Below, piece after piece: positions 9,297 through 21,681 of a DNA stretch of 64,000 nt (the stretch's first letter is position 1; every line of letters begins with the position of its first letter). The notes under the pieces were generated by a model that worked only from the letters and a program-made list of their open reading frames with translations, did not search any database and was not told where the DNA came from. The DNA is taken from the NCBI GenBank assembly GCA_026168455.1, contig CM047431.1:18699547-18763546 (forward strand), written 5' to 3'. This stretch comes from Theocolax elegans (lineage: Eukaryota; Arthropoda; Insecta; Hymenoptera; Cerocephalidae). The translations under genes were made by a program, and so were the position numbers.

Positions 9297-11713
9297 CAGA
9301 TCCACCTCGAAGTTGCTGGAATAGGGGGTATGGCCACCCTCTCGTCCGCTGGGATAGCGGACGCAACCGAGGCGGAAAGGGAAAAGCTGCGAGCGCTAGT
9401 AAGCAAAGTGCTGTCTAATACTTCTCCTAAAATCGGGCAAACCCAACTCATCGAGCACTCGATTGACGTGGGATCAGCTCGCCCGATAAAGCAGAAGTAT
9501 TACCCGGTGTCGGAGAAGATCCAGGAGGAGATGCACCGCCAGGTCCGAGAGATGCTAGATTTAGAGATCATAGAGCCCTCGGACAGCGGTTGGTCAAGCC
9601 CCATGGTGATGGTACGCAAGGAGAACGGATCACGTCGATTTTGCATTGACTTTAGGAAAGTCAATGCGCTAACGAAACCAGACGCTTATCCCCTCCCGTT
9701 CATGCAGGATATCTTGCGCAAGCTGAAGAGATGTCGGTACATTAGTACTCTGGACATGAACTCAGTGTATCATCAAATACCTCTCCATAAGGAATCACGT
9801 CCTTATACGGCTTTCACAGTCCCGGGGATGGGACTGTATCAGTTTAAGCGGATGCCATACGGATTGGCCTACGCCGGCGCGACCTTCCAACGCATGATTG
9901 ACCAAGTGGTTGGTCCTGATCTCGAGCCCAATGCCTTTTCTTACCTCGATGACATTATCATTATCATAGATGGAATTCGTCCCGACACAGCCAAGACAGA
10001 GCCTATAAAGGTTTATCCGGCTCCCAAGAACCTCAAACAGCTTCGACGATTCCTCGGCATGGCGTCGTGGTATCGACGTTTTATGCCGGATTACGCCACG
10101 ATTGCCGAGCCGCTTACCCGTCTCACGAAGAAGAACCAAGGGTACGAGTGGTTAGATGAACAGGAACAAGCCTTTCAGCAACTGAAGGCCCTGATCATGA
10201 CTGCTCCAGTTCTTCAACGACCCAGTGCAGATGGACTGTTTAGCCTGCACACGGACGCGAGCGATACCGGCATAGGAGCCGTGCTCGTCCAAGAGATAGA
10301 CGGAGAGGAAAGAGTCAATGAGTTTGCCAGTCGCATTCTCACAGCACCCGAGAAGAATTATAGCGTTACGGAGAGGGAATGCTTGGCCGTGGTCTGGGCT
10401 ATTAATAAGTTCAGACCTTACATCGAAGGGTACCACTTCAAAGTGATAACGGATCACAGTAGTCTTCGCTGGTTGGGTATTATGAGAAATCCAACCAGCC
10501 GACTAGCGAGATGGGCTTTAGAGCTTCCAGCTCATGACTTTGTCGTCGAGCACAAAAAAGGAGCTCTGCATCACGTTCCCGATGCCCTATCTCGCATGTA
10601 TGAAGACGACGAGCCTACAGTAGCAGCAATGTCGTGGGCTCAAACTACTAAAGATCCTTGGTATCTACACTGGATCAAGAACGTTTCCGACAGACCCCGC
10701 GATTTCCCCGACTGGAAAATAGTTGGAGGATATCTATACATCTATCGCCCCGACAAGGAGTTAGAGGAAGTGATGGATGACGAGCAAGCATGGAAGCTGG
10801 TCGTACCCGTAGAGAATCGTCACTCTATTCTGAGAGAGTGTCACGATGACCCCTCAGCTGGCCATCTCGGTAGGGAAAAGACATTCGCCCGCGTGGCCCA
10901 AAACTATTATTGACCACGGTTCTACGCAGAAGTTGCGGATTACGTCAGGCGATGCCAAGTGTGCCAGCAATGTAAGGTCGAGCAACGTGCTCCTTCAGGG
11001 TTAATGGGTCACCGTCAATCGGACAGACCATGGCAGGTGGTATCAGGAGATATCACTGGCCCGCTTCCACGCTCTAGCCGAGGATACGAATACATCCTAG
11101 TATTCCAGGATTTATTCACGCGCTGGATTGAAGCAAGCCCGATACGAAAAGCTAACGCAAAGACGATAGTCCGCGAGCTTCACGAACGAGTGATTAACCG
11201 GTTCGGCACCCCGAGGTATTTCATTCGGACAACGGGACCGAGTTTAAAAATAAACTCGTAGACGAGTATCTCGAATCTAAGGGAGTGTATCATTCGACGA
11301 CACCCCCTTATCACGCACAGGCCAATCCTGTCGAGAGGGCCAATCGGACCCTTAAGACAATGGTGGTGTCGTATATCCAGGATAAGCACAGCGACTGGGA
11401 CGACAAGCTGCCAGAGTTAGTCTTTGCACTAAACACAGCGGTGCAAAGTTCTACTGGATGGAGCCCGGCTATGCTGAACTATGGTCGCTAACTCGAGGCG
11501 CCTAGTACAGCTCGTCGAGAGCAAGACCGGCTTGCCCAGCACAGTTTGAGTTCCGTAGACTGCAGGATTGGAACAACAAAATCAAACAGTTGCCAAGACT
11601 GCACGAGAATGCAAAATCGCCAGTCGGCTGCCAGTAAGGCCCGGCAAGCCGAAATCTTCAACTCACGACGAAGGCCAGCGGAATTCGAGGTAGGAGATCT
11701 GGTGTGGAAACGA
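9297..11713 (+). pseudogene. RT-RNase H-integrase of element A, copy 1
   Basis: The order is RT N-terminus (LIEHSIDVGSARPIKQKYYP), RT palm with the catalytic box FSYLDDIIII, connection, RNase H (LHTDASDTGIGAVL, TERECLAVVWAI, VITDHSSLRW), H2C2 zinc domain, and integrase. Between YLDD and GIRPDTAK about 40-45 residues normally present in gypsy RT (palm end and thumb start) are missing without loss of frame. TGA at 10911-10913 replaces the W codon expected after NYY in the H2C2 region. A one-base deletion near 11214 shifts the integrase frame just before its second catalytic D. TAA at 11489-11491 interrupts after NYGR. The integrase tail breaks off at about 11713 where the second copy starts. 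Confidence 0.9.
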
Positions 11714-13750
11714 AACCAGACGCTTATCCCCTCCCGTTCATGCAGGATATCTTGCGCAAGCTGAAGAGATGTCGGTACATTAGTACTCTGGACATGAACT
11801 CAGTGTATCATCAAATACCTCTCCATAAGGAATCACGTCCTTATACGGCTTTCACAGTCCCGGGGATGGGACTGTATCAGTTTAAGCGGATGCCATACGG
11901 ATTGGCCTACGCCGGCGCGACCTTCCAACGCATGATTGACCAAGTGGTTGGTCCTGATCTCGAGCCCAATGCCTTTTCTTACCTCGATGACATTATCATT
12001 ATCATAGATGGAATTCGTCCCGACACAGCCAAGACAGAGCCTATAAAGGTTTATCCGGCTCCCAAGAACCTCAAACAGCTTCGACGATTCCTCGGCATGG
12101 CGTCGTGGTATCGACGTTTTATGCCGGATTACGCCACGATTGCCGAGCCGCTTACCCGTCTCACGAAGAAGAACCAAGGGTACGAGTGGTTAGATGAACA
12201 GGAACAAGCCTTTCAGCAACTGAAGGCCCTGATCATGACTGCTCCAGTTCTTCAACGACCCAGTGCAGATGGACTGTTTAGCCTGCACACGGACGCGAGC
12301 GATACCGGCATAGGAGCCGTGCTCGTCCAAGAGATAGACGGAGAGGAAAGAGTCAATGAGTTTGCCAGTCGCATTCTCACAGCACCCGAGAAGAATTATA
12401 GCGTTACGGAGAGGGAATGCTTGGCCGTGGTCTGGGCTATTAATAAGTTCAGACCTTACATCGAAGGGTACCACTTCAAAGTGATAACGGATCACAGTAG
12501 TCTTCGCTGGTTGGGTATTATGAGAAATCCAACCAGCCGACTAGCGAGATGGGCTTTAGAGCTTCCAGCTCATGACTTTGTCGTCGAGCACAAAAAAGGA
12601 GCTCTGCATCACGTTCCCGATGCCCTATCTCGCATGTATGAAGACGACGAGCCTACAGTAGCAGCAATGTCGTGGGCTCAAACTACTAAAGATCCTTGGT
12701 ATCTACACTGGATCAAGAACGTTTCCGACAGACCCCGCGATTTCCCCGACTGGAAAATAGTTGGAGGATATCTATACATCTATCGCCCCGACAAGGAGTT
12801 AGAGGAAGTGATGGATGACGAGCAAGCATGGAAGCTGGTCGTACCCGTAGAGAATCGTCACTCTATTCTGAGAGAGTGTCACGATGACCCCTCAGCTGGC
12901 CATCTCGGTAGGGAAAAGACATTCGCCCGCGTGGCCCAAAACTATTATTGACCACGGTTCTACGCAGAAGTTGCGGATTACGTCAGGCGATGCCAAGTGT
13001 GCCAGCAATGTAAGGTCGAGCAACGTGCTCCTTCAGGGTTAATGGGTCACCGTCAATCGGACAGACCATGGCAGGTGGTATCAGGAGATATCACTGGCCC
13101 GCTTCCACGCTCTAGCCGAGGATACGAATACATCCTAGTATTCCAGGATTTATTCACGCGCTGGATTGAAGCAAGCCCGATACGAAAAGCTAACGCAAAG
13201 ACGATAGTCCGCGAGCTTCACGAACGAGTGATTAACCGGTTCGGCACCCCGGAGGTATTTCATTCGGACAACGGGACCGAGTTTAAAAATAAACTCGTAG
13301 ACGAGTATCTCGAATCTAAGGGAGTGTATCATTCGACGACACCCCCTTATCACGCACAGGCCAATCCTGTCGAGAGGGCCAATCGGACCCTTAAGACAAT
13401 GGTGGTGTCGTATATCCAGGATAAGCACAGCGACTGGGACGACAAGCTGCCAGAGTTAGTCTTTGCACTAAACACAGCGGTGCAAAGTTCTACTGGATGG
13501 AGCCCGGCTATGCTGAACTATGGTCGCTAACTCGAGGCGCCTAGTACAGCTCGTCGAGAGCAAGACCGGCTTGCCCAGCAACAGTTTGAGTTCCGTAGAC
13601 TGCAGGATTGGAACAACAAAATCAAACAGTTGCCAAGACTGCACGAGAATGCAAATCGCCAGTCGGCTGCCAGTAAGGCCCGGCAAGCCGAAATCTTCAA
13701 CTCACGACGAAGGCCAGCGGAATTCGAGGTAGGAGATCTGATGTGGAAAC
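9676..13750 (+). repeat. 2.04-kb tandem duplication inside element A pol
   Basis: 9676-11713 and 11714-13750 are near-identical direct copies (offset 2038 bp at the start) covering RT palm to integrase tail. The junction (11704-11719) joins integrase codons for GDLVWKR to the RT segment KPDAYPLPF at a short shared AACG. Only a few differences were seen, mostly one-base indels in short runs (near 11214/13253, 11541/13579, 11613/13652). Confidence 0.95.
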
Positions 13751-13803
13751 GCAACCGGATCCTCTCGTCCAGCGCACAAGGTATCTCGGCTAAGCTTGGC
13801 TGA
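11704..13803 (+). pseudogene. RT-RNase H-integrase of element A, copy 2
   Basis: Same content as copy 1, starting at KPDAYPLPF and so lacking the RT N-terminus. It shares the deletion after YLDD, the TGA at 12949-12951 and the TAA at 13528-13530. It lacks the frameshift, so the integrase core is readable from 12997 to 13530 with all three catalytic acids: D in VSGDITGP, D in HSDNGTEF, E in NPVERANRTLK. Past the TAA the tail continues in frame (QSAASKARQAEIFNSRRR, EFEVGDLMWKRN, ILSSSAQGISAKL) to TGA at 13801. The shared stops pre-date the duplication. Confidence 0.9.
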
Positions 13804-13805
13804 GG

Positions 13806-14051
13806 GCTGAGGTAGCCTATAGGCAGGCTGCTGAAGAGCACCGGCGTCTCCAGCAGAAAGCGGATGACGCTAAAAGAAGAGCCGCTGAGCTGGAGGCGCG
13901 GCTGCAGTCTCAGACCTCCACGAGCGGAACGAGAGGTTACAAGGAACCGAAGTGTCCGCTCTGCCGCTGCAAAGGGGCCGTTGACCCGAAGAAATGCCCT
14001 CACTTCAAGGCGCACGCCGAAATCAAGGCGGGGCGCAGGAGGCAGGGCTGA
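13806..14051 (+). pseudogene. C-terminal coiled-coil / Cys-His tail of element A
   Basis: An 81-codon frame out of phase with the integrase tail encodes an Arg/Glu/Ala-rich amphipathic stretch (HRRLQQKADDAKRRAAELEA), probably a coiled coil. A Cys-Cys-Cys-Cys-His cluster follows (CPLCRCKGAVDPKKCPHFKAH), plausibly zinc-binding. It ends at TGA 14049-14051. It probably belongs to the C-terminus of the element's polyprotein, but the connecting part is lost. The function is unknown. Confidence 0.6.
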
Positions 14052-14206
14052 GAGCCATAAGGAGTCAACGACCCAACCCTCCAAATGTAGATACTTTTGT
14101 TTTTTTTATTAAAGTTTTATAATCAAAATAAGGTGTACCTCCTGAATATTTATCCTCTTTCCTGTTCCTCGCGGTACAGAGTCCACATACAGAGTATGCG
14201 GAATCT

Positions 14207-14216
14207 GGAAGGGGGG
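14207..14216 (+). other. Polypurine tract of element A
   Basis: GGAAGGGGGG lies directly before the 3' LTR start TATAACGG. It is the expected plus-strand primer position. Confidence 0.75.
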
Positions 14217-15333
14217 TATAACGGTAAGCGAGTTACCGATCAGGTGAGTAACCGAAAATAGTATCGAGATTGATGCGCGCGCAAGGAACGCGCGCGAGTA
14301 TCGTGCGCAAGGGAGTAACGAGGTAGAGTTCGCGCGCGATCGGCAACAACATCGTGTCGACAACTGCCGAGAGATTTCTTACGTGATAAAGAGATAAAAG
14401 ACTGGTGCATTTAGTATGTGGGTGCGAGGGTTTCTCCCCACTAACCTCCACGTCGACGTGTGCAGCAGCACCTCTCACAGGCAGTGAGAAAAGGAGGCAC
14501 GGTATATCCAACCTTCTCGACCGTTGGAGAGAGAGAGAGAGATACACGAGTACGAGCTCTCTCTCAGTGGCACAGCCTTTTCCCGCCGAAGCGAGATATT
14601 CAGATACGCGGTAAGTGGTGCACCACATTTAGACCCGCGTGTCTATCTAATATTCGCGCCCCGATTTACCTAGTACGGTCCAGGTGAGGAAGCGTTCCTC
14701 CTTTCCCCCTCTCGTGACAATACCCGCACGGATAGACAGGTCGGTGGTTCGCGGGAACCACTTCACGAGAGAAGGCGCGCATGACGTAGGAAGCTTCGAC
14801 GTCAAAGCTCTCTACGTCAGAGATACATACGTCACACGGTGTGACGTATGCCATCAGGTTAAGCAGCCGATCATATCCGGATCGGTTGCTCGTAATCGAC
14901 AGTTAAATAGATTTTAACTGATTCTTTTCGCGCTGACCTCGGGGGTAGTCATCGGTACGACTCCCCGTAAATTGTTATAGTTAATTTATAGTTAATTTGT
15001 TAATATTTAATTGTTTAGTTAATAAATTGACTCGGCGAGACAATCTTTCTCGCCGATTAACAGTAATATCGATTGTTGATAGTGTTTTACCGGTTACCGT
15101 CCTGTCCTACGAATACCGCCCTCTCCGGTGTTTATCCTAGTTGGCAATTTTGGGCATAGTGCCCAACACACGGTATATAAGTCAAACGAGGTGTTTGACG
15201 TTGTTAACGGCATTGCACGGGAATCAAAGGGATTCCCGGCCGCATCGTGGGACTGCACACTTAAGGTTGGTATGTTGGGACAGATTGGGCCTAACCGTGG
15301 GCCTTACATATCCCCAGTACCCACCCCGTTACA
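14217..15333 (+). repeat. 3' LTR of element A (complete, 1117 bp)
   Basis: Starts TATAACGG and ends CCGTTACA. The ends would be perfect inverted complements if the second base were G, so both LTR starts carry the same TG to TA change. The (GA)n run is short here. A target duplication ACTT follows at 15334-15337. Confidence 0.88.
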
Positions 15334-15639
15334 ACTTTTAGAAATTACTGTAGGTACCACTAGAAAGAAGAAAGCAATTTTGTAGTTTTCAAATTTTATA
15401 ATTAATAAAAAATCATAAAATATATATACATATGTAATAAAGTGAAATTCCCAATCATGCCACAAACTAAAAAGGAGTAGGTAATTTTGAGATGTATTTA
15501 CTATATAAAAATGAGATGTATTTACTATATAAATTAAAAAATGCAACGAAAATAATCGTTAATACCCATAACTTACATTTGAATAAAAGAAAATCAGCAT
15601 TAAGTGTGCAGTTTATAGCTATAGATATTTAAAAAAGAA

Positions 15640-16700
15640 TGTTTAAATTTACTTATACTCCTCCCCATCTACCCACCCACACTAACATGCACCCACACAC
15701 GCCCACATCGAACCATCCACGCCTACCCTCGCACATCCACATCAACCCATACACACACTTACACCTACCTGCACCCACCCTCATATACCTGCATCCACTT
15801 CCAAATCCACATATATATACCTATCCATCCTCATGCACTCAAGTTTCACGTTTCACATTCACATCCACTCACGCACGTGTCAAAATTTAGATTTTAAATC
15901 TGTATTTGCCTACAATTCGGGTCAGTCATCCGCTGTATATATAAATCCTAGAAAGTATACATCCAGGGTAACAAATACATGACTGAAAATGATCACCCTT
16001 TATATTCAAATTTTGTCTATAGCGGGTATTTTTGAAGAATGCTGCATCTCACACACATGCTCACACACCCATATCCAACCATCCACACCTTTCCATACAC
16101 ACCCACCACCCACACTCGCCACTACCCACCGATCGACATGCACTCACATTTCACGTTTCACATGCATATCCACCCACACGCACATGCTGCTTTTAACATT
16201 TAGAATTCAAATGTGTAGTAGCCTGCAAATCGGGTCCGTTATCCCCTGTATATAGAAATCCTGTAACGTATATATACCGGATGGCACAAACATGATTAAA
16301 AAAAAAAGGGTATATTTAAACTCTGTATCTCATGCACATGCTCACACACCCATATCCAACCATCCACCCTTACCCGCACACATCCACATCAACAAATACA
16401 TACTCACTTCTACCTACCCGCATCCACCCTCACACATCAACATATACTTCCAGATACACAAACATGCAACTATCCATCCTCACACACTTAAGTTTCACGT
16501 TTTACATGCACATCCACCCGCGCATAAATCCCATTATGTATACATAAAGGGTGGCATAAACATGATTCAAAAAGATCACCCTCTTTATTAAAATTTTTTC
16601 TATAGAAATTAGAATTCAAATGTTTAATAGCCTGCAATTCGAGTCCAACGTACACTGATACATAAGTCCCATTACGCCTACAAGCTGTAAAATATACGAT
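15640..16700 (+). repeat. CAC/CCA-rich minisatellite with three long units
   Basis: Three diverged units of about 280-370 bp. Each begins with a C/A-rich block built on CACCCA and CCATCCAC, then a CACGTTTCACAT motif, then an AT-rich part with CCTGCAA and an ATCACCCT-like block. The shared core AACCATCCAC recurs at 15711, 16077 and 16358. The Thr/His/Pro-rich open frames in this block are composition artefacts. Confidence 0.75.
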
Positions 16701-17490
16701 TGAAAATATCGAATTGATCGCTTGTTAGATCCAAAATCCATCCATGAATTTCGACACCGTACGTTTGATCGAATTCACACTCGTTCATACACGCCATTTT
16801 GAATTATAAAGATTGAATAAAATTTAAATTTTAGTCCTTATTGGCAAAGTAAATTATCACAATTAAATAATATATCAAACAAATTACAAAATAATTGCGA
16901 ATCGCTATTAAATTATACGCGAATTCGCATAACCAACTTAAATTTAATAAAATCAACTAATGTGCAAAAAAAAAACAAAATGTTATAAATCTGCAATTTG
17001 TTCAAATAAATTTTCCAATTGTTTACAAAAGTAGAATTAAATTGAATTAACAAATTTAATATTCAAAGAAGTTTACAAGAATTTAAAAACAAATTGTTTA
17101 AAAATAAAATTACTAAAAAAAAGAAATTTTGAATTGCGAAGAAACCCTATAAAAATTATTATAATAATTTAATAATATCAATTAAAAAAAATTAAAATAA
17201 GTAATTAATAAATCAATTTACTATATTTCAGCTCACGCTTACATACACATACATACATATACCGCGTTACGTTACAATACTTATATTTACCGCGTATATC
17301 ACACACACACACACTAACGCGCACGCACGCGATTATAAATTGTATGTATAAATATATAAATTGCGATTATACAGCTTACGAAAAATTATTAAAAAAAACA
17401 ATAATTTTATTTTCCGCGGTGTCACAAATAAATAATAAAGAAAACACGAAATAATTGAATTCGCGATACGCTAAAATTAAATCGAAAAGA

Positions 17491-17530
<40 letters not shown>

Positions 17531-18183
17531 TTACTTTTACCTTTTACCTTTTACCGTATACTTGCATTTAATGGATTTATTGGAATTTTAATAAGTTTCG
17601 GGTATTTATTTAATTATATAAGAGGTATAACTACTTATATCTACTATTTTGTGTTTGTAAGCAGCTTAGAGATTAAAAATTATCAGTAACTAACATTAAA
17701 TAGTATATTTTAGTATTATTGAAGAATATTAGTGCCATATTGTTTGAATGCAAGTATACAGTTACTCTGTTTTTTTCATAAAATGCATTCGCTCTCTTTT
17801 TTTAAGAAATTTGCCTAAAAACACCATAACTTTGTCTGAAATGCTTTGCCGCACTCAAACTTTGCATCATTTTGAAGGTAATTAATCATCGATGAATTAG
17901 ATTCTTGGATGGATAAAATATTTTTGATCGTACAACCCTTTTTTTTAGTACGAAGGTTTATATGAATTATAACTATATTCAATGTGTTAATCTAATATAA
18001 ATGAAATATTTCAACAGATTCTTCTTGAAATTTATAAACTTTTTCAAATTTAATGTATATAAGAAAAAAATTGTTAGATTTTGAGTTATTAAGTGATAAG
18101 AATGCCCAAAAAGTTATTTTTTTTTCAAAAAATTCGATTGTTTGATTGGTTACAGCTCTGGTACTAATTGAAATTTAGGTCTA
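16701..18183. other. AT-rich flank with microsatellites
   Basis: No gene was recognised. It contains CATA/CA repeats (17240-17315), a (CT)n run at 17496-17528 and a triplicated ACCTTTT block near 17538-17555. The whole is repeated in unit 2. Confidence 0.6.
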
Positions 18184-18371
18184 GGGCGCAGGAGGCAGGG
18201 CTGAGGAGCCATAAGGAGGTCAACGACCCAACCCTCCAAATGTAGATACTTTTGTTTTTTTTATTAAAGTTTTATAATCAAAATAAGGTGTACCTCCTGA
18301 ATATTTCTCCTCTTTCCTGTTCCTCGCGGTACAGAGTCCACATACAGAGTATGCGGAATCTGGAAGGGGGG

Positions 18372-19488
18372 TATAACGGTAAGCGAGTTACCGATCAGGT
18401 GAGTAACCGAAAATAGTATCGAGATTGATGCGCGCGCAAGGAACGCGCGCGAGTATCGTGCGCAAGGGAGTAACGAGGTAGAGTTCGCGCGCGATCGGCA
18501 ACAACATCGTGTCGACAACTGCCGAGAGATTTCTTACGTGATAAAGAGATAAAAGACTGGTGCATTTAGTATGTGGGTGCGAGGGTTTCTCCCCACTAAC
18601 CTCCACGTCGACGTGTGCAGCAGCACCTCTCACAGGCAGTGAGAAAAGGAGGCACGGTATATCCAACCTTCTCGACCGTTGGAGAGAGAGAGAGAGATAC
18701 ACGAGTACGAGCTCTCTCTCAGTGGCACAGCCTTTTCCCGCCGAAGCGAGATATTCAGATACGCGGTAAGTGGTGCACCACATTTAGACCCGCGTGTCTA
18801 TCTAATATTCGCGCCCCGATTTACCTAGTACGGTCCAGGTGAGGAAGCGTTCCTCCTTTCCCCCTCTCGTGACAATACCCGCACGGATAGACAGGTCGGT
18901 GGTTCGCGGGAACCACTTCACGAGAGAAGGCGCGCATGACGTAGGAAGCTTCGACGTCAAAGCTCTCTACGTCAGAGATACATACGTCACACGGTGTGAC
19001 GTATGCCATCAGGTTAAGCAGCCGATCATATCCGGATCGGTTGCTCGTAATCGACAGTTAAATAGATTTTAACTGATTCTTTTCGCGCTGACCTCGGGGG
19101 TAGTCATCGGTACGACTCCCCGTAAATTGTTATAGTTAATTTATAGTTAATTTGTTAATATTTAATTGTTTAGTTAATAAATTGACTCGGCGAGACAATC
19201 TTTCTCGCCGATTAACAGTAATATCGATTGTTGATAGTGTTTTACCGGTTACCGTCCTGTCCTACGAATACCGCCCTCTCCGGTGTTTATCCTAGTTGGC
19301 AATTTTGGGCATAGTGCCCAACACACGGTATATAAGTCAAACGAGGTGTTTGACGTTGTTAACGGCATTGCACGGGAATCAAAGGGATTCCCGGCCGCAT
19401 CGTGGGACTGCACACTTAAGGTTGGTATGTTGGGACAGATTGGGCCTAACCGTGGGCCTTACATATCCCCAGTACCCACCCCGTTACA
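18372..19488 (+). repeat. Second copy of the element A 3' LTR (in duplication unit 2)
   Basis: Co-linear with 14217-15333 at an offset of 4155 bp, with the same TATAACGG...CCGTTACA ends and the same ACTT on its right. On the left it has the element's polypurine tract, not a target duplication. It therefore arose by the tandem duplication, not by a separate insertion. Confidence 0.93.
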
Positions 19489-19794
19489 ACTTTTAGAAAT
19501 TACTGTAGGTACCACTAGAAAGAAGAAAGCAATTTTGTAGTTTTCAAATTTTATAATTAATAAAAAATCATAAAATATATATACATATGTAATAAAGTGA
19601 AATTCCCAATCATGCCACAAACTAAAAAGGAGTAGGTAATTTTGAGATGTATTTACTATATAAAAATGAGATGTATTTACTATATAAATTAAAAATGCAA
19701 CGAAAATAATCGTTAATACCCATAACTTACATTTGAATAAAAGAAAATCAGCATTAAGTGTGCAGTTTATAGCTATAGATATTTAAAAAAGAAT

Positions 19795-20855
19795 GTTTAA
19801 ATTTACTTATACTCCTCCCCATCTACCCACCCACACTAACATGCACCCACACACGCCCACATCGAACCATCCACGCCTACCCTCGCACATCCACATCAAC
19901 CCATACACACACTTACACCTACCTGCACCCACCCTCATATACCTGCATCCACTTCCAAATCCACATATATATACCTATCCATCCTCATGCACTCAAGTTT
20001 CACGTTTCACATTCACATCCACTCACGCACGTGTCAAAATTTAGATTTTAAATCTGTATTTGCCTACAATTCGGGTCAGTCATCCGCTGTATATATAAAT
20101 CCTAGAAAGTATACATCCAGGGTAACAAATACATGACTGAAAATGATCACCCTTTATATTCAAATTTTGTCTATAGCGGGTATTTTTGAAGAATGCTGCA
20201 TCTCACACACATGCTCACACACCCATATCCAACCATCCACACCTTTCCATACACACCCACCACCCACACTCGCCACTACCCACCGATCGACATGCACTCA
20301 CATTTCACGTTTCACATGCATATCCACCCACACGCACATGCTGCTTTTAACATTTAGAATTCAAATGTGTAGTAGCCTGCAAATCGGGTCCGTTATCCCC
20401 TGTATATAGAAATCCTGTAACGTATATATACCGGATGGCACAAACATGATTAAAAAAAAAGGGTATATTTAAACTCTGTATCTCATGCACATGCTCACAC
20501 ACCCATATCCAACCATCCACCCTTACCCGCACACATCCACATCAACAAATACATACTCACTTCTACCTACCCGCATCCACCCTCACACATCAACATATAC
20601 TTCCAGATACACAAACATGCAACTATCCATCCTCACACACTTAAGTTTCACGTTTTACATGCACATCCACCCGCGCATAAATCCCATTATGTATACATAA
20701 AGGGTGGCATAAACATGATTCAAAAAGATCACCCTCTTTATTAAAATTTTTTCTATAGAAATTAGAATTCAAATGTTTAATAGCCTGCAATTCGAGTCCA
20801 ACGTACACTGATACATAAGTCCCATTACGCCTACAAGCTGTAAAATATACGATTG
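19795..20855 (+). repeat. CAC/CCA-rich minisatellite, second copy
   Basis: This is the duplicate of 15640-16700, carried by tandem unit 2, with the same three-unit structure. Confidence 0.85.
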
Positions 20856-21643
20856 AAAATATCGAATTGATCGCTTGTTAGATCCAAAATCCATCCATGA
20901 ATTTCGACACCGTACGTTTGATCGAATTCACACTCGTTCATACACGCCATTTTGAATTATAAAGATTGAATAAAATTTAAATTTTAGTCCTTATTGGCAA
21001 AGTAAATTATCACAATTAAATAATATATCAAACAAATTACAAAATAATTGCGAATCGCTATTAAATTATACGCGAATTCGCATAACCAACTTAAATTTAA
21101 TAAAATCAACTAATGTGCAAAAAAAAACAAAATGTTATAAATCTGCAATTTGTTCAAATAAATTTTCCAATTGTTTACAAAAGTAGAATTAAATTGAATT
21201 AACAAATTTAATATTCAAAGAAGTTTACAAGAATTTAAAAACAAATTGTTTAAAAATAAAATTACTAAAAAAAAAGAAATTTTGAATTGCGAAGAAACCC
21301 TATAAAAATTATTATAATAATTTAATAATATCAATTAAAAAAAATTAAAATAAGTAATTAATAAATCAATTTACTATATTTCAGCTCACGCTTACATACA
21401 CATACATACATATACCGCGTTACGTTACAATACTTATATTTACCGCGTATATCACACACACACACACTAACGCGCACGCACGCGATTATAAATTGTATGT
21501 ATAAATATATAAATTGCGATTATACAGCTTACGAAAAATTATTAAAAAAAACAATAATTTTATTTTCCGCGGTGTCACAAATAAATAATAAAGAAAACAC
21601 GAAATAATTGAATTCGCGATACGCTAAAATTAAATCGAAAAGA

Positions 21644-21681
<38 letters not shown>

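Larger units (their letters stand above)
6901..15333 (+). mobile_element. Ty3/gypsy element A, with target duplication ACTT
   Basis: This is an 8.4-kb LTR retrotransposon. The left LTR starts TATAACGG at 6901 and the right LTR ends CCGTTACA at 15333. The same bases, ACTT (or AACTT counting one ambiguous A), lie outside both ends (6897-6900 and 15334-15337). The internal order is gag, protease, RT, RNase H, integrase, as in the Ty3/gypsy superfamily. It is badly damaged: the 5' LTR has lost its last roughly 225 bp together with primer site, leader and gag start; pol has several stops; and a 2-kb RT-to-integrase block is duplicated in tandem. The two LTRs differ by a few percent by eye plus a GA-repeat length difference, so the insertion is not very recent. 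Confidence 0.9.

Noticed and set aside
15639..16591. Thr/His/Pro-rich open frames
   Set aside because: Translation of the CAC/CCA minisatellite; the same composition appears in every unit and there is no start context or domain.
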